Notes: generated by a model not told the origin, from the letters alone. Positions 17,412 to 25,970 are shown, numbered from the stretch's first letter. The stretch is DNA of 64,000 nt from Helicobacter pylori NCTC 11637 = CCUG 17874 = ATCC 43504 = JCM 12093 (GCF_900478295.1 NZ_LS483488.1:186001-250000), one strand, 5' to 3'. Program-made: numbers and translations.

Positions 17412-18200
17412 ATGCTTCGCTCTCTCTATAGCGCCACTTCAGGGATGCTCGCCCAACAAACGCATATTGACACCACTTCAAACAATATCGCCAATGTCAA
17501 TACCACCGGGTTTAAAAAATCTCGTGCGGATTTTAACGACTTGTTTTACCAAGCGATGCAATACGCTGGCACCAACACAAGCAACACGACTTTATCGCCA
17601 GATGGCATGGAGGTGGGCTTAGGCGTGCGCCCTAGCGCGATCACTAAAATGTTTTCGCAAGGTAGCCCTAAAGAAACGGAAAATAATTTAGATGTCGCCA
17701 TCACGGGTAAAGGCTTTTTTCAAGTCCAGTTGCCTGATGGCACCACCGCTTATACAAGAAGCGGGAATTTTAAGCTAGACGAACAGGGCAATCTTGTAAC
17801 GAGCGAGGGCTATCTTCTCATCCCTCAAATCACTTTACCTGAAGACACCACGCAAGTAAACATCGGTGTGGATGGCACGGTGAGCGTGACTCAAGGCTTG
17901 CAAACAACTTCTAATGTGATCGGGCAAATCACACTAGCTAATTTTGTCAATCCAGCGGGGCTTCATTCTATGGGGGATAATTTGTTTTCCATCACCAACG
18001 CTAGCGGCGATGCGATTGTGGGCAACCCGGATTCTCAAGGATTGGGCAAGTTAAGGCAAGGCTTTTTGGAATTGAGCAATGTGAGATTGGTAGAAGAAAT
18101 GACGGATTTAATCACCGCTCAAAGGGCTTATGAAGCCAATTCTAAAAGCATTCAAACCGCCGATGCCATGCTCCAGACGGTCAATTCTCTCAAACGCTAA
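17412..18200 (+). CDS. flgG: Flagellar distal-rod protein FlgG
   Basis: 262 residues. The N-terminus MLRSLYSATSGMLAQQ, SNNIANVNTTGFKKSR and the C-terminal LVEEMTDLITAQRAYEAN are rod/hook-family terminal helices; the central GKGFFQVQLPDGT segment is typical of FlgG. It forms the drive-shaft segment between proximal rod and hook. A TAGAAT-like -10 lies about 40 bases upstream. Confidence 0.95.
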   Translation: MLRSLYSATSGMLAQQTHIDTTSNNIANVNTTGFKKSRADFNDLFYQAMQYAGTNTSNTTLSPDGMEVGLGVRPSAITKMFSQGSPKETENNLDVAITGKGFFQVQLPDGTTAYTRSGNFKLDEQGNLVTSEGYLLIPQITLPEDTTQVNIGVDGTVSVTQGLQTTSNVIGQITLANFVNPAGLHSMGDNLFSITNASGDAIVGNPDSQGLGKLRQGFLELSNVRLVEEMTDLITAQRAYEANSKSIQTADAMLQTVNSLKR

Positions 18201-18299
18201 AAGGGGATTTTACTCTCCTTAACGCTCTTTAACCTCTTGCTCCCTTGTTGTTTTTGTGCTTGGGGTGGTTTTGTGTTTTGGAGCGGTTGTTGCCATTCT

Positions 18300-19298
18300 T
18301 TAATTTTTGTGGCTAGGGTTTTTAAGGTTTTCAACACCGCTTTTTGGGTTATTGCTTGGGTCATTGCTTGAATGGTATTTTCCTTTGATGAAAAAAACAG
18401 CCAAAACAGCTAGACCAATAAGAATACAAAAAATAATAACTAAATACCACATTTTCTTTTCATTCACTTCTCGTTCCGCTTTCAGTCTCGCTTCTCGTTC
18501 CGCTTTCAGTCTCGCTTCTTGTTCCGCTTTCAGTCTCGCTTCTTGTTCCGCTTTCAGTCTCGCTTCTTGTTCCGCTTTCAATTTTTTGCGTAAGGTGGCA
18601 ACCAAAACGCATGCAGGAACGGTTACCCTATAAGCCGGCCCTGCAAGATTGACGCTCACTAATGCGCCTGTAATGACCCAACCAATAGGCCCAGCTAAAA
18701 TGCCTAGAGTTTTTTAAGCGCTACTTTACCCACCACAGACGATAAACCATGCCCTAGAGTTTTTTTACCATTGCATCTGCAACAGATATAGCCAACGCAT
18801 AAGAATGAGAGCCACCCGCTTGAAACAGCGTTAAAACAGATGCGATTAGGACTTGTTTGTTCTCACCAATCACTTCATCAATATTTGTCATGCCCAATTC
18901 ATTGCAAAGTTCTTTAATCTCTCTCCCACTCATTTTTTCTAAACTATCTTTCAAAAGCTTAGAAAGCATGTTTTGCTCAATCAAAGAGGTTGCAGATTTT
19001 TCATTGTAATTAACCTTTAAATGATCGCATGCATCGCACAAAATCTCTTTGTATAAGACCCCTTCATCTCTAAAAAAATTCATGAAACTATCGCCCCCCG
19101 TAACACTGCAATTCTTCAGCGATCCTTTCGGGGTATTTAGCGTAATCATGGCCATACCTTTGGTATTCTATTGAACTTGTCAAGTCTTCATTCATTCTTA
19201 GCGTGCCATCTTCATCATAAACAATCACATCAAACAAATCTTTCAAATCATTAGAGCTTAATCGCTTTAAAAATTCCAAGTCGCTATTTGTATGCCAT
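18300..19298 (-). pseudogene. Broken UPF0174/YaaW-family gene with coiled-coil and membrane tail
   Basis: Pieces in several frames together match the intact UPF0174 protein encoded at 19875-20636 from end to end. Reading 5' to 3' on the minus strand: ATG at 19298 followed by MAYK then an early stop, consistent with loss of TGATA; a frame change at the C6 run 19094-19099; another at T7 18760-18766; another at T6 18710-18715. With these restored the protein would carry the DUF3944-like start, the middle helical domain, the GPIGWVIT and LAGPAYRVT segments, then an added C-terminus absent from the intact copy: an octapeptide repeat KAEQEARL, one membrane segment and an Asn/Lys-rich tail ending NPSHKN. 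Homology with the tail may go on to about 18229. Confidence 0.85.
18467..18580 (-). repeat. 24-bp tandem repeat encoding KA-E-Q/R-EARL octapeptides
   Basis: About 4.7 copies of a 24-bp unit inside the broken UPF0174 gene. The units encode KAEQEARL three times, then KAEREARL and a partial KAEREV, a charged helix suited to a coiled coil. Units this regular usually vary in number among strains. Confidence 0.85.
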
Positions 19299-19310
19299 GC
19301 AATCCCTTTA

Positions 19311-19382
19311 ATTTATTTCTACCGCTCGCTCAAATCCCACCAACCCCCTTTTTAGTGATTAGTGATTACAGCATCATTTTTT
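19311..19382. repeat. Direct repeat, copy 1, upstream of the broken UPF0174 gene
   Basis: About 65 bases here recur at 21459-21553: a segment with CTACCGCTCGCTCAAATCCC, then CACCAACCCCC, TTTAGTGATTAGTGATTA and ACAGCATCATTTTT. Each copy lies just upstream (minus-strand sense) of an island gene, so promoter and leader were duplicated with the genes. The remaining part of the gap to 19649 shows no gene. Confidence 0.85.
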
Positions 19383-19649
19383 AAAATCATGTCTAACGCC
19401 CTAAAAAGCTCAAGCACACCCGCTAACTGCACATGAATATTGCGTTACAAATGCTAATGGGCTTTATTGATTTTACAACCAAAGAATGATGATAAGTTAA
19501 AATATTTTGATACGCTTATCATTTTGGATACGATAAACCTGATTTGAAAGTAGGAGATTATTGATTTTTTCTTTAGATAGGGCTAATTTTTAATGAAACG
19601 CTACTTTGATTTTTGGCACAAGAAACCCCCTCCTTTAACCCTCTAACCC

Positions 19650-19790
19650 TTACTTTTTATCGTTTTTATGCTCGTGGTTAGCGTTGCATTGATTAGCTTG
19701 GTTTTGGCTATTTTTTTGACAACTTTCGTTGTTTTGATTTTTAGCATCACCTTTTTGATTGTGGTTTTGATTACTGCAACTGTTACTCAT
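19650..19790 (-). CDS. Small Asn/Gln/Lys-rich hydrophilic protein
   Basis: 46 residues starting at an ATG five bases after AAGGGAG, a good ribosome-binding site. The protein starts MSNSCSNQNHNQKGDAKNQ and has three cysteines, several histidines and almost no hydrophobic residues. I know no family. The composition resembles the Asn/Lys-rich tails of the two neighbouring island genes and, loosely, the small metal-binding Hpn-type proteins of H. pylori, but that is only a compositional parallel. It lies downstream of a strong hairpin at 19808-19839, so it is read either by readthrough or from a TATAGAAT box near 19850. Confidence 0.5.
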   Translation of the reverse strand: MSNSCSNQNHNQKGDAKNQNNESCQKNSQNQANQCNANHEHKNDKK

Positions 19791-19807
19791 CTTGTCTCCC
19801 TTAAATT

Positions 19808-19839
19808 AAAATAAAAACTAGATGCGTTTTCGCATCTAG
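19808..19839 (-). terminator. Strong intrinsic terminator after the intact UPF0174 gene
   Basis: CTAGATGCG and CGCATCTAG form a perfect 9-bp stem with an AAAA loop, followed on the minus strand by TTTTTATTTT. It lies 36 bases past the UPF0174 stop. It could also cap a short transcript for the 46-residue gene that follows. Confidence 0.8.
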
Positions 19840-19874
19840 GTTTCCATTCTATACCCTTTTCCCTAAAAAAAAGC

Positions 19875-20636
19875 TTAAATGGATTCTATTTGCAACGACT
19901 TCTTATCTTCACTGGCTTGCTGTGTTTTTAGGCGTAAAGTGGCAACCACAATGCATGCCGGTATGGTTACCCTATAAGCCGGCCCTGCAATATCGATCGC
20001 TGTCCATACGCCTGTAATGATCCAGCCAACAGGGCCTGTTAAAAAGCTCAGAGTTCTTGTAAGCACTTGATTGCCCGCAAGCGATAAACCACGCCCTAGA
20101 ATGGTTTTTGCGACCGCATTCGCAACAATGACAGCTAATTGATAAGATTTAAAACCCCCCATTTTAAACAGCGTTAAAGTCGCCGCACTTAAGGCTTGTC
20201 TGTTTAAATTGTCAGTGTTTTTTATGGACAATTCATCGCACATTTCTTTCACTTCTTCATCATCCATTTCCTCTAAACTTCTTTCTAAGATTTTAGAAAG
20301 CATGTTTTGTTCAATTAAAGTCGTTTCAGTTTTCTTGTTGTAATTGACCTTTAATTTATCGCACACATCGCACAAAATCTCTTTGTATAAGACCCCTTCG
20401 CCTTTAATGAAACTCGCAAAACTATTGCTCCCATAGTATTGCAACTCTTCAGCGATTCTTTCTGCGTATTTAGCGTAATCATCGCCATGCCTTTTGTATT
20501 CTATGGAGCTTGTGAGTTTTTCATTGTGTCTTTTTTCGCCGTCTTTACCAAAAACAAGCACCTCAAACAAATCCAATAAATCACTAGATTCCAATTGCTT
20601 TAAAAATTCCAAATCTCTATCATATTTGTATGCCAT
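19875..20636 (-). CDS. UPF0174/YaaW-family protein
   Basis: 253 residues, intact. The N-terminus [13 protein letters not shown] is of the DUF3944 type; a helical middle domain follows, then a Gly/Ala-rich hydrophobic stretch [29 protein letters not shown] (as two adjoining motifs, about 198-232) that is the most conserved part of the family and looks membrane-associating. Molecular function is unknown. The start follows AAAGGAATAAT. Upstream is a TATAGT box at 20742-20747; downstream, the terminator at 19808-19839. The broken copy at 18300-19298 is its paralogue. Confidence 0.85.
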   Translation of the reverse strand: MAYKYDRDLEFLKQLESSDLLDLFEVLVFGKDGEKRHNEKLTSSIEYKRHGDDYAKYAERIAEELQYYGSNSFASFIKGEGVLYKEILCDVCDKLKVNYNKKTETTLIEQNMLSKILERSLEEMDDEEVKEMCDELSIKNTDNLNRQALSAATLTLFKMGGFKSYQLAVIVANAVAKTILGRGLSLAGNQVLTRTLSFLTGPVGWIITGVWTAIDIAGPAYRVTIPACIVVATLRLKTQQASEDKKSLQIESI

Positions 20637-20741
20637 ATTATTCCTTTATATTGTTTTATCACTTATTAAAAACAAACGACTTTTCACGCTCCATCGCTGT
20701 TTTTCTAAAGTGGTTACTGATTTTAATATCATTTGTCTAAA

Positions 20742-20747
20742 ACTATA
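20742..20747 (-). promoter_or_regulatory. -10 box for the intact UPF0174 gene
   Basis: TATAGT on the minus strand, giving a start near 20735 and a leader of about 100 bases. Confidence 0.4.
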
Positions 20748-20756
20748 CTTAATATT

Positions 20757-20775
20757 CTAAAAGGGCTAAAAGCCC
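20757..20775 (-). terminator. Hairpin ending the membrane-protein transcript
   Basis: GGGCT and AGCCC around three bases, followed on the minus strand by TTTT. It lies between the membrane-protein gene and the next island gene. Confidence 0.5.
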
Positions 20776-20823
20776 AACGCTCTTAAGATTGTTTTAAGGC
20801 ATCAATTCTTTAAAACATTAAAG

Positions 20824-20846
20824 GGGGATTTTTATCCCCATTTTTT
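20824..20846 (+). terminator. Terminator-like hairpin in plus orientation
   Basis: GGGGAT and ATCCCC with a TTTT loop and then ATTTTTT. The T run suits a plus-strand transcript, yet no plus-strand gene precedes it; it might stop antisense transcription or act weakly in both directions. Confidence 0.4.
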
Positions 20847-20988
20847 CTAACCTTTACTTTTTGCCCTTTTATTTAGGGTTATTAGGGGTTAAGCGATTTG
20901 GAGCGGTTGTTATCATTTTTTTTGTAATTCTTATGGCTAGGATTTTTAGCATCAATGCTTGGGTTATTGCTTAATTGGTATCCTCCTT

Positions 20989-21441
20989 TTATAAAAAAGC
21001 AACTAATAAAATAATGGCTAAAAAGAAAATAAATACACAAATAAGAATGCGGGTTGCATCAGCTTCGTTAGAATTTGTTTTAGAGGTTTCACCAATAGAT
21101 TGTTTCATATCATTAGCTTCATTTGTTTGTTGTGTTTCTAGGTGTAAAGATTTACCGGAATTTGCTTTAACAATTCCATTAACAACATTAATAAGTTGTT
21201 CCATGTATTCTTGCTTCTGATCTGAATGCATGACTAAACAGCACCAAACAGTCAGTATTACCCACAAAAAAAATGACTCTAAAATCAAAGAAATACCGAA
21301 AACTCCACCTCCTGAAAAAACAAAAGCAAAAATATTATAACCAAAAATGATCCAAAGAATAAAGCTGAATACAGCCGAAAAAATCCTATCTCTCAAGAAA
21401 AAAGCTACCCATGGAAAAAATACAGCTAATGTATAAATCAC
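20989..21441 (-). CDS. Membrane protein, probably truncated by a frameshift
   Basis: 150 residues from a GTG at 21441 placed 6 bases after AAAGGAG; the longer frame from 21489 lacks this signal. About three N-terminal membrane segments, a polar middle with Gln/Asn/Thr, and a final hydrophobic segment ending LLVAFL. The stop comes right after an A6 run (20993-20998, plus strand). One more base would extend the frame to 20882, adding IKGGYQLSNNPS then a tail with KNPSHKN. That added tail matches the end of the broken UPF0174 gene, so the original protein very probably had it. Function unknown; the N-terminal part is loosely like small YqaE/Pmp3-type membrane proteins. Confidence 0.65.
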   Translation of the reverse strand: MIYTLAVFFPWVAFFLRDRIFSAVFSFILWIIFGYNIFAFVFSGGGVFGISLILESFFLWVILTVWCCLVMHSDQKQEYMEQLINVVNGIVKANSGKSLHLETQQTNEANDMKQSIGETSKTNSNEADATRILICVFIFFLAIILLVAFL

Positions 21442-21458
21442 AATTGACTCCTTTAATT

Positions 21459-21553
21459 TGATTTCTACCGCTCGCTCAAATCCCACCAACCCCCTTTTTT
21501 AGTGAAGTGATTAGTGATTAGTGATTAGTAATTAGTAATTACAGCATCATTTT
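21459..21553. repeat. Direct repeat, copy 2, with TTAGTGA-type tandem units
   Basis: Second copy of the sequence at 19311-19382. It differs mainly in more copies of a 7-bp unit (TTAGTGA and variants TTAGTAA), five or so against two. It overlaps the leader of the membrane-protein gene and separates it from nusB. Confidence 0.8.
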
Positions 21554-21575
21554 TAAATTTAGGCATAAAACGCCC

Positions 21576-21992
21576 TCAATTCAAGGGTTTTTGAGCGAGC
21601 TTTTTGCTCAAAGAATCCAAGATAGCGTTTAAAAATTTAGGGGTGTTAGGCTCAGCGTAGAGTTTGCCAAGCTCTATGCATTCGTTGATGATGATAGGGT
21701 TTTGCGTGGGCGTGAAGCCAATTTCATACGCCCCTAAGCGTAAAATCGCCTTTTCCATGCTCCCTAATCGCTTGAAATCCCAGTCTTTTAAATGCGGTTC
21801 AATGAGAGCATCAATTTCATTGATTCTTTCTAACACGCCATTAAAAAGGCTTAAAGCGAAAGCGAGCTGGTTGTTTTTAATCTTTTTTTCTTCTAACATG
21901 CTAGAAGCGATTTTTTTAATTTCTTCATTACCGCTCTCAAACGCATACAACAATTCAACCACAGCCCCCCTGGCTTGAGTTCGTGTCGCCAT
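21576..21992 (-). CDS. nusB: Transcription antitermination factor NusB
   Basis: 138 residues, all-helical NusB fold: TRTQARGAVVELLYAFE at the start, a KDWDFKRLGSMEKAILRLGAYEI segment (as two adjoining motifs) and PIIINECIELGKLYA near the end. It binds the boxA RNA element with NusE during rRNA transcription. It starts one base after the ribH stop. Confidence 0.95.
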   Translation of the reverse strand: MATRTQARGAVVELLYAFESGNEEIKKIASSMLEEKKIKNNQLAFALSLFNGVLERINEIDALIEPHLKDWDFKRLGSMEKAILRLGAYEIGFTPTQNPIIINECIELGKLYAEPNTPKFLNAILDSLSKKLAQKPLN

Positions 21993-21993
21993 T

Positions 21994-22464
21994 TTAACCC
22001 TTGAGAGTTTGGCACAAGCTCAACAATTCAATGAGGGTGCTCATCGCTTCAAAGCCCTTATTGCCGGCTTTACTGCCCGCTCTTTCAATCGCTTGTTCAA
22101 TATTGTCTGTGGTCAGCACGCCAAAGCTTACCGGCATGCTGTATTTGAGCATCGCATGGGCAATGCCCTTAGTCGCTTCCGCGCTCACATAGTCAAAATG
22201 CGGAGTCCCCCCTCTAATAATCGCTCCTAAAACGCACACGCCATCGTATTTTTCGCTCCCTAACAACCTCTCTAAAATGAAAGGCAATTCATAAGCCCCA
22301 GGCACCAGCACGATGTCTAAAAGATTCTCATCGCCCCCATGCCTTTTAAAGCAGTCCATCGCCCCTTCTTTTAATCTGTCTGTGATGATATGATTGAAGC
22401 GCGATGTTAAAATAGCGACTCTTTCATTCCCTTGCAATTGCAATTTCCCTTCTATGATTCGCAT
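21994..22464 (-). CDS. ribH: 6,7-dimethyl-8-ribityllumazine synthase
   Basis: Makes the substrate of riboflavin synthase. 156 residues with [15 protein letters not shown] near 19, VPGAYELPF near 54, [14 protein letters not shown] near 80 with the catalytic His, and [13 protein letters not shown] near 112. It sits 9 bases after kdsA and next to nusB, a common pairing. Confidence 0.95.
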   Translation of the reverse strand: MRIIEGKLQLQGNERVAILTSRFNHIITDRLKEGAMDCFKRHGGDENLLDIVLVPGAYELPFILERLLGSEKYDGVCVLGAIIRGGTPHFDYVSAEATKGIAHAMLKYSMPVSFGVLTTDNIEQAIERAGSKAGNKGFEAMSTLIELLSLCQTLKG

Positions 22465-22473
22465 GAAATTCCT

Positions 22474-23304
22474 TTAAAATAAATTTTGGATTTTTAACAT
22501 GTCGGTTACTAAGTGTTCTAGCTCGCTAGGTTTTAGCATGTTCGCCCCATCGCTTAGGGCGTTTTTAGGATCAACATGCGTTTCAGCGAACAACCCATCA
22601 ATCCCCACCGCCGCCGCCGCTCTGGCTAAAATAGGGGCAAAAGAGCTGTCTCCCGAACTTTTCCCGTTCGCTCCCCCTGGCATTTGCACGCTATGGGTAG
22701 CGTCAAAAATCACAGGGGCAAACTCTCGCATGATTTTTAAAGAGCGCATATCCACCACTAAATTCCCATACCCAAAGCTACTCCCCCTTTCACACAGCCA
22801 CACGCCATTTTTTAACGCTGTTTCATAAGTGGGGCTTTGAATGCTGCTATCCCTTGTTTTAAGGGCTTTTAGAACAGAATATTGCATGTCTTTTGGGTTC
22901 ATGAATTGCCCTTTTTTGATATTGATAATAGCGTTAGTTTGGCTCACTTTTACAATCAGGTCCGTTTGGCGGCACAAAAACGCCGGGATTTGTAAAATAT
23001 CCGCTACTTTGGCCGCTGTGCTTGCTTGATAGCTCTCATGCACATCGGTTAAAATTTTATAACCAAATTCCTCTTTGATAATTTGTAACATTTCTAGGCC
23101 TTTTTCTAAACCAGGCCCTCTGTAACTCTCTAAACTCGTGCGGTTCGCCTTATCAAAACTCGCTTTAAAATAAAAATCCAATCGCTCGTTGTTGGCTAGG
23201 GGTTGCAATTTAATAGCGATACTTCTTAGATTTTCTAAGCTCTCAATGACGCATGGGCCAGCGATTAAAACGGATTTGGGGGTTTTTGTTTTAGAAGTTT
23301 TCAT
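22474..23304 (-). CDS. kdsA: Kdo-8-phosphate synthase
   Basis: Condenses PEP with arabinose 5-phosphate to Kdo 8-phosphate. 276 residues from the ATG at 23304, which follows AAAGGAAAAGTC; a longer frame from 23358 runs inside the carbonic anhydrase gene and would give an atypical length. Motifs: IAGPCVIES near 13, [12 protein letters not shown] near 46, CRQTDLI near 130 and [12 protein letters not shown] near 200. It overlaps the upstream gene by 14 bases. Confidence 0.94.
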   Translation of the reverse strand: MKTSKTKTPKSVLIAGPCVIESLENLRSIAIKLQPLANNERLDFYFKASFDKANRTSLESYRGPGLEKGLEMLQIIKEEFGYKILTDVHESYQASTAAKVADILQIPAFLCRQTDLIVKVSQTNAIINIKKGQFMNPKDMQYSVLKALKTRDSSIQSPTYETALKNGVWLCERGSSFGYGNLVVDMRSLKIMREFAPVIFDATHSVQMPGGANGKSSGDSSFAPILARAAAAVGIDGLFAETHVDPKNALSDGANMLKPSELEHLVTDMLKIQNLF

Positions 23305-23956
23305 GACTTTTCCTTTGTTTAATGGTTTCTTCAATCGGCTCAAAAAAATGGCTTTCAAAATTATAATTATAAATCCTGCCTGTTTCTATGATGTAGTGCC
23401 AACCAAAAATTTTTAATTCGTTATTTATCACTCTTTCTTGAATGAAATCATAGCTTAAGAGGTTGTTGAGTTGCAAGAGCACGTTCAAACGCTCTGTAAG
23501 CCATGAACGCTTGGCGAAATGGTTGCTGAATTGTGGGTGGTTTTTTAACTCTTCTTTGATAGGCTCTAAAAATTGTATCCAGTCTGCAATGTAAGGGGTT
23601 TTAGCTTTGGTGGTTTCATCATTAATTGAATGAATGCTCCCGCAAGCCCCACAATCGCTATGCCCGCAAATGATTAAGTTTTGAACGCCCACATGCACAA
23701 TAGCGTATTCAATGCTCGCAATAGTAGAAAGGGACTCTTTATGGCTTGTTTTAGGGGGGATCACATTGCCCATGTTGCGGATCACATACAATTCGCCCGG
23801 TTTGGTGCCAGTGATTAGATTAGGCACGACTCGTGAATCCACGCAAGAAATGAACAAAGTGTGGGGCTTTTGCTTGGTTTTTAAGCTCTCATAAAGCTCT
23901 TTAAGCTCTTCGTATTCATTCTCTTGAAACTCTAACGCTCCTAAAAACGCTTCCAC
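23291..23956 (-). CDS. icfA: Beta-class carbonic anhydrase
   Basis: 221 residues. Zinc ligands lie in [10 protein letters not shown] (Cys and Asp, near 38-42) and in [10 protein letters not shown] (His and Cys, near 97-103). It interconverts CO2 and bicarbonate in the cytoplasm, a step tied to acid survival with urease in H. pylori. Divergent from pyrF. Confidence 0.93.
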   Translation of the reverse strand: MEAFLGALEFQENEYEELKELYESLKTKQKPHTLFISCVDSRVVPNLITGTKPGELYVIRNMGNVIPPKTSHKESLSTIASIEYAIVHVGVQNLIICGHSDCGACGSIHSINDETTKAKTPYIADWIQFLEPIKEELKNHPQFSNHFAKRSWLTERLNVLLQLNNLLSYDFIQERVINNELKIFGWHYIIETGRIYNYNFESHFFEPIEETIKQRKSHENF

Positions 23957-24040
23957 TCTTTAACCCTTAATCTCATTTGATTAAAATTCGTTTGTTTTTA
24001 AAACGCTTATCATAGCTAAAAATCTTGCATTTCTTTTTGT

Positions 24041-24046
24041 TATAAT
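24041..24046 (+). promoter_or_regulatory. -10 box for pyrF-panC
   Basis: Perfect TATAAT preceded by GT, 30 bases before the pyrF ATG. Confidence 0.65.
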
Positions 24047-24075
24047 GGCGTTATTTTACACTTTAAAGGGCTTTC

Positions 24076-24759
24076 ATGCAATTATGTGTCGCATTGGATT
24101 TAGAAAAAAAAGAGGACAATCTTTCTTTATTGCAAGAATTAAAGGGCTTAGATTTATGGGCTAAGGTGGGGCTTAGATCTTTTATAAGAGACGGGGCTGT
24201 TTTTTTAGATGAAATCAGAAAGATTGATGGGAATTTTAAGATTTTTTTGGATTTGAAGCTCTATGATATTCCTTATACCATGGCAAATGCCGCTCTAGAA
24301 TGCGCGAAATTAGAAATTGACATGCTCACCGTGCATTTGAGCAGCGCTAAAAGCGCGCTAACCATTTTAATGCAACGCTTAAACGCTCTTAAAAAACGCC
24401 CTTTAATCATGGGCGTGAGCGCTTTAACCAGCTTTAGCGAAGAGGAATTTTTGATGGTGTATAACGCTCCTTTAAAAACGCAAGCGATCAAATTAAGCGC
24501 TATGGGTAAAGAGAGCGGGATTGATGGGGTGGTGTGTTCGGTGTTTGAAAGTTTGGCGATTAAAGAGGCTTTAGGTCAAGGCTTTTTGACTTTAACCCCT
24601 GGCATAAGGCTGGATAAAAATGATAAAGAAGATCAAGAAAGGGTGGCGAACGCTAAAGAAGCTAAACAAAATTTAAGCGATTTTATCGTAGTGGGCCGCC
24701 CCATTTATCAGGCTAAAGAGCCTAGAGAAGTGGTTTTAGAGCTTTTAAAGGATTGTTAA
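24076..24759 (+). CDS. pyrF: Orotidine 5'-phosphate decarboxylase
   Basis: Last step of UMP synthesis. 227 residues; the catalytic Asp-Lys-Asp array is in FLDLKLYDIPYT near 59-70, and TPGIRL near 176 and VVGRPIYQA near 203 bind phosphate. The stop directly abuts the panC ATG. Confidence 0.95.
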   Translation: MQLCVALDLEKKEDNLSLLQELKGLDLWAKVGLRSFIRDGAVFLDEIRKIDGNFKIFLDLKLYDIPYTMANAALECAKLEIDMLTVHLSSAKSALTILMQRLNALKKRPLIMGVSALTSFSEEEFLMVYNAPLKTQAIKLSAMGKESGIDGVVCSVFESLAIKEALGQGFLTLTPGIRLDKNDKEDQERVANAKEAKQNLSDFIVVGRPIYQAKEPREVVLELLKDC

Positions 24760-25590
24760 ATGCGCGTGTTAGAAACGATTGCTGCTTTAAGAGAGTATCG
24801 TAAAAATTTGAAAGAAAGCGTGGGGTTTGTGCCGACTATGGGGGCTTTACACAAAGGGCATCAAAGCTTGATAGAAAGGAGTTTGAAAGAAAATTCCCAC
24901 ACGATTGTGAGCGTTTTTGTCAACCCCACGCAATTTGGGGCTAACGAAGATTTTAACGCTTACCCGCGCCCTTTAGAAAAGGATTTGGCTTTGTGTGAAG
25001 GACTAGGCGTTAATGCGGTGTTTACGCCTAAAATTGGCGAAATGTATCCCTATGAAATAGAGCAACGCCTGAAACTCTATGCTCCTAAATTTTTATCTAG
25101 CTCTTTAGAGGGAGCGGTGCGTCATGGGCATTTTGATGGGGTGGTTCAGGTCGTGTTAAAATTGTTCCATCTTATCAATCCCACTAGAGCGTATTTTGGC
25201 AAAAAGGACGCCCAACAGCTTTTAATCATTGAGCATTTAGTTAAAGATTTGCTTTTAGACATTGAAATAGTGCCATGCGAGATTGCGCGCGATAGCGATA
25301 ATTTGGCTTTAAGCTCTAGGAATGTGTATTTGAATGCAACACAAAGAAAACAAGCCCTAGCCATTCCAAAAGCTCTAGAAAACATCAAGCAAGCCATAGA
25401 TAAGGGCGAAAAAGCGTGCGAAAAGCTTAAAAAACTAGGGCTTGAAATTTTAGAAACCTTGGAAGTGGATTATTTGGAATTTTGCAACCACAAGCTGGAG
25501 CCTTTAAAGATCATAGAGCCAACTAACACGCTCATTTTGGTGGCGGCTCGTGTGGGTAAAACCAGGCTTTTAGACAATTTATGGGTGTAG
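24760..25590 (+). CDS. panC: Pantothenate synthetase
   Basis: Joins pantoate and beta-alanine. 276 residues; [15 protein letters not shown] near 23 is the HIGH-like nucleotide site, FVNPTQFG near 52, [13 protein letters not shown] segment near 146 and the SSRNVYL loop near 187. The beta-alanine supplier panD is at 56154. Confidence 0.95.
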   Translation: MRVLETIAALREYRKNLKESVGFVPTMGALHKGHQSLIERSLKENSHTIVSVFVNPTQFGANEDFNAYPRPLEKDLALCEGLGVNAVFTPKIGEMYPYEIEQRLKLYAPKFLSSSLEGAVRHGHFDGVVQVVLKLFHLINPTRAYFGKKDAQQLLIIEHLVKDLLLDIEIVPCEIARDSDNLALSSRNVYLNATQRKQALAIPKALENIKQAIDKGEKACEKLKKLGLEILETLEVDYLEFCNHKLEPLKIIEPTNTLILVAARVGKTRLLDNLWV

Positions 25591-25603
25591 TTTGGAATTT
25601 TTG

Positions 25604-25679
25604 TGGCGACCCTTGAAAGATTTGAACTTCCGTTTCCACCGTGAAAGGGTGGTATCCTTGGCCACTAGATGAAAGGGTC
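25604..25679 (-). tRNA. tRNA-Glu (UUC), divergent copy
   Basis: Folds as a cloverleaf: acceptor GACCCTT with AAGGGTC, anticodon stem CCACC/GGTGG with loop CTTTCAC (anticodon TTC), T-arm GGAAG-TTCAAAT-CTTTC with one G-U pair, encoded CCA. The anticodon arm is identical to the other tRNA-Glu gene, but the acceptor and T stems differ and the D-loop has one extra base. Confidence 0.85.
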
Positions 25680-25741
25680 ATTTTTAACGATTGACTATTA
25701 TTTGAAAATAAAGCGTAGGAAATGATTTAAAAAGCACTTGG

Positions 25742-25818
25742 TGGCGGAGCGGACGGGACTCGAACCCGCGACCCCCTGCGTGACAGGCAGATATTCTAAC
25801 CAGCTGAACTACCGCTCC
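25742..25818 (-). tRNA. tRNA-Asp (GUC)
   Basis: Acceptor GGAGCGG with CCGCTCC, anticodon loop CTGTCAC (GTC), T-loop GTTCGAGTC, encoded CCA. Confidence 0.95.
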
Positions 25819-25858
25819 CTATCCAAAATCCATAGCCTAAAAATGCATGCTTTAGTCA

Positions 25859-25934
25859 TGGTGGTCGCTATAAGACTCGAACTTATGACATCTACCTTGT
25901 AAGGGTAGCGCTCTACCAACTGAGCTAAGCGACC
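25859..25934 (-). tRNA. tRNA-Val (UAC)
   Basis: Acceptor GGTCGCT with AGCGACC, anticodon stem CTACC/GGTAG with loop CTTACAA (TAC), T-loop GTTCGAGTC, encoded CCA. Confidence 0.95.
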
Positions 25935-25970
25935 AAAATATTGAGATAAAATCCAACTAAACTAAAAGAG

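Noticed and set aside
17368..17622. An 84-codon frame overlapping the start of flgG
   Set aside because: It runs out of phase through the conserved FlgG N-terminus and has no start signal; flgG explains the sequence.
18210..18299. A 25-codon frame starting MATTAPKHK on the minus strand
   Set aside because: It lies in the tail homology of the broken UPF0174 gene and is better explained as its out-of-frame remainder.
22474..23358. Longer KdsA with 18 extra N-terminal residues
   Set aside because: The extension lies inside the carbonic anhydrase gene and the ATG at 23304 has the ribosome-binding site and normal length.
25604..25679. The divergent tRNA-Glu as a pseudogene
   Set aside because: All four stems still pair, the acceptor has seven perfect pairs and CCA is encoded, so it is kept as a tRNA gene with a note.
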